Assembly (NCBI GenBank): GCA_002359315.1
Contig: DEMS01000034.1
Span: 139,977 to 146,504, forward strand
Length of the DNA: 6,528 nt
Origin: Bacteroidetes bacterium UBA2664
Lineage (GTDB): Bacteria; Bacteroidota; Rhodothermia; Balneolales; Balneolaceae
Direction of reading: 5' to 3'
Shown here: positions 5,879 through 6,528 of the stretch, one piece after another
Position numbering within the stretch: the first letter of the stretch is position 1
Layout of the letters: the number at the start of each line of letters is the position of its first letter
Notes under the pieces: model-generated
What the model was told of the DNA's origin: nothing
The model's database searches: none
Seen by the model: the letters and a program-made list of their open reading frames with translations, nothing else
Made by a program: the position numbers and the translations under genes

Positions 5879-6507
5879 TGAACCATCCGAATGAAATTCA
5901 TTCCCTCTTTTTGGAGATTGCCGCTGATCTGAGTCCTCAATTGGCCGACAGTATCAAACGAGTCGGCCCCATTGAACTTCAGTCGGAGAATTCGATTCCT
6001 TTGGCAGAACATATGTGCCGATCTGTAACCGGTCAGCAGCTCTCTGTAAAAGTTGCCAAAATAATTTGGGGGCGCCTTCTTGAGGCCTCAGGTGATCAGC
6101 CGTTATCAGAATTCATCACCATTGACAAAACTGATCTGTTGCGATCGTGTGGGTTATCTGCTGCTAAAGTTCGTACAGTGTGTGGGATTGCGGAAGAAGC
6201 GCGGGCAGGTAATCTGGAAGCTGTGGATCTAGGTGCATTAAATCATCAGGAACGATCAATGAGGCTCATCCGGCTGTGGGGAATCGGGCAGTGGACAGTC
6301 GATATGATCTCCATTTTCTATTTCGGTGATGAAGATGTCTGGCCCGATGGCGACCTGATTGCCCGAACAACATTGGAAAAACTTACAAGCAAACGGCGTA
6401 AAACCGTACGAACCGCCGAACGTTTTGCTCCGTATCGATCACGACTTGCCATTTACATGTGGGAGTTTAATGATTTGGCTACCAACCCCAATCTACCGTC
6501 ATCCTGA
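5875..6507 (+). CDS. DNA-3-methyladenine glycosylase, AlkA/HhH-GPD type
   Basis: This monofunctional base-excision repair glycosylase removes alkylated purines such as 3-methyladenine. Residues 1-210 are counted from 5875. The family motif SVTGQQLSVKVAKIIWGRL comes first, then the helix-hairpin-helix LWGIGQWTVDM (L134 to about M144) and the catalytic Asp D160 in WPDGDLI, aligned with D238 of E. coli AlkA. It lacks AlkA's N-terminal domain, as is usual for the short bacterial form. The start is 5875 or 5878: both ATGs of ATGATG are in frame and overlap the lipoprotein stop (by 4 or 1 nt), so translational coupling is likely. An earlier in-frame ATG at 5794 would add 27 unrelated residues and a long overlap, and I rejected it. 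The stop codon falls inside an intergenic repeat, so the tail LPSS is repeat-encoded. Confidence 0.9.
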   Translation: MMNHPNEIHSLFLEIAADLSPQLADSIKRVGPIELQSENSIPLAEHMCRSVTGQQLSVKVAKIIWGRLLEASGDQPLSEFITIDKTDLLRSCGLSAAKVRTVCGIAEEARAGNLEAVDLGALNHQERSMRLIRLWGIGQWTVDMISIFYFGDEDVWPDGDLIARTTLEKLTSKRRKTVRTAERFAPYRSRLAIYMWEFNDLATNPNLPSS

Positions 6508-6528
6508 TGCAGGTGTCTGTTGCACAAC
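6497..6528. repeat. Start of an intergenic repeat, cut by the window end
   Basis: CGTCATCCTGA (6497-6507) matches the first part of the repeat core at 176-186 and 318-328, with one mismatch to copy 1 (180) and one to copy 2 (325). After it the sequence departs (TGCAGGTGTC), with a CCTG/CAGG half-hairpin at 6503-6513, and GTTG/CAAC arms at 6519-6528 touching the window end. The first eleven bases also encode the final codons and the stop of the glycosylase gene. Confidence 0.5.

Overview
The window looks like chromosomal DNA of a Bacteroidota-like (FCB group) bacterium. A halophilic or marine Balneolota relative is my best guess, but it is only an inference. The support is as follows: none of the five gene starts has a convincing Shine-Dalgarno sequence; one candidate promoter carries the TAnnTTT element of Bacteroidota; there is a lipoprotein with acidic residues right after its lipid-bearing cysteine; the enzyme set is typical of the group; and the intergenic DNA carries palindromic repeats of the CGTCATCCTGA type. 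No tRNA, rRNA, CRISPR array, transposase or phage gene is visible.

Layout. Positions 1-482 hold no credible gene. They are crowded with inverted repeats: a 27-bp-armed one (17-117), then three nested palindromes (156-236, 245-286, 291-370), two of which share a 33-nt core. Next come a Nit1-type nitrilase-superfamily amidase (483-1337, +) and, tail to tail with a 22-bp coding overlap, a DUF885 putative metallohydrolase (1316-3061, -). A 183-bp divergent promoter region separates the latter from pruA (3245-4888, +), the L-glutamate gamma-semialdehyde (P5C) dehydrogenase. After a 72-bp gap containing two adjacent palindromes come a short lipoprotein (4961-5878, +) and an AlkA-type DNA-3-methyladenine glycosylase (5875-6507, +) whose start overlaps the lipoprotein stop. 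The stop codon of the glycosylase lies inside a further copy of the intergenic repeat, which runs off the window end.

Function. The genes do not form an obvious single pathway. Several fit general metabolic housekeeping and repair: a putative metabolite-repair amidase, an exported or envelope peptidase-like protein, the last step of proline catabolism, and base-excision repair of alkylated DNA. The lipoprotein has no assigned function. I see no clear new defence or mobile system. The least explained parts are the structured intergenic DNA at 1-370, the dyads before the lipoprotein, and the repeat-derived gene end at 6497-6507.
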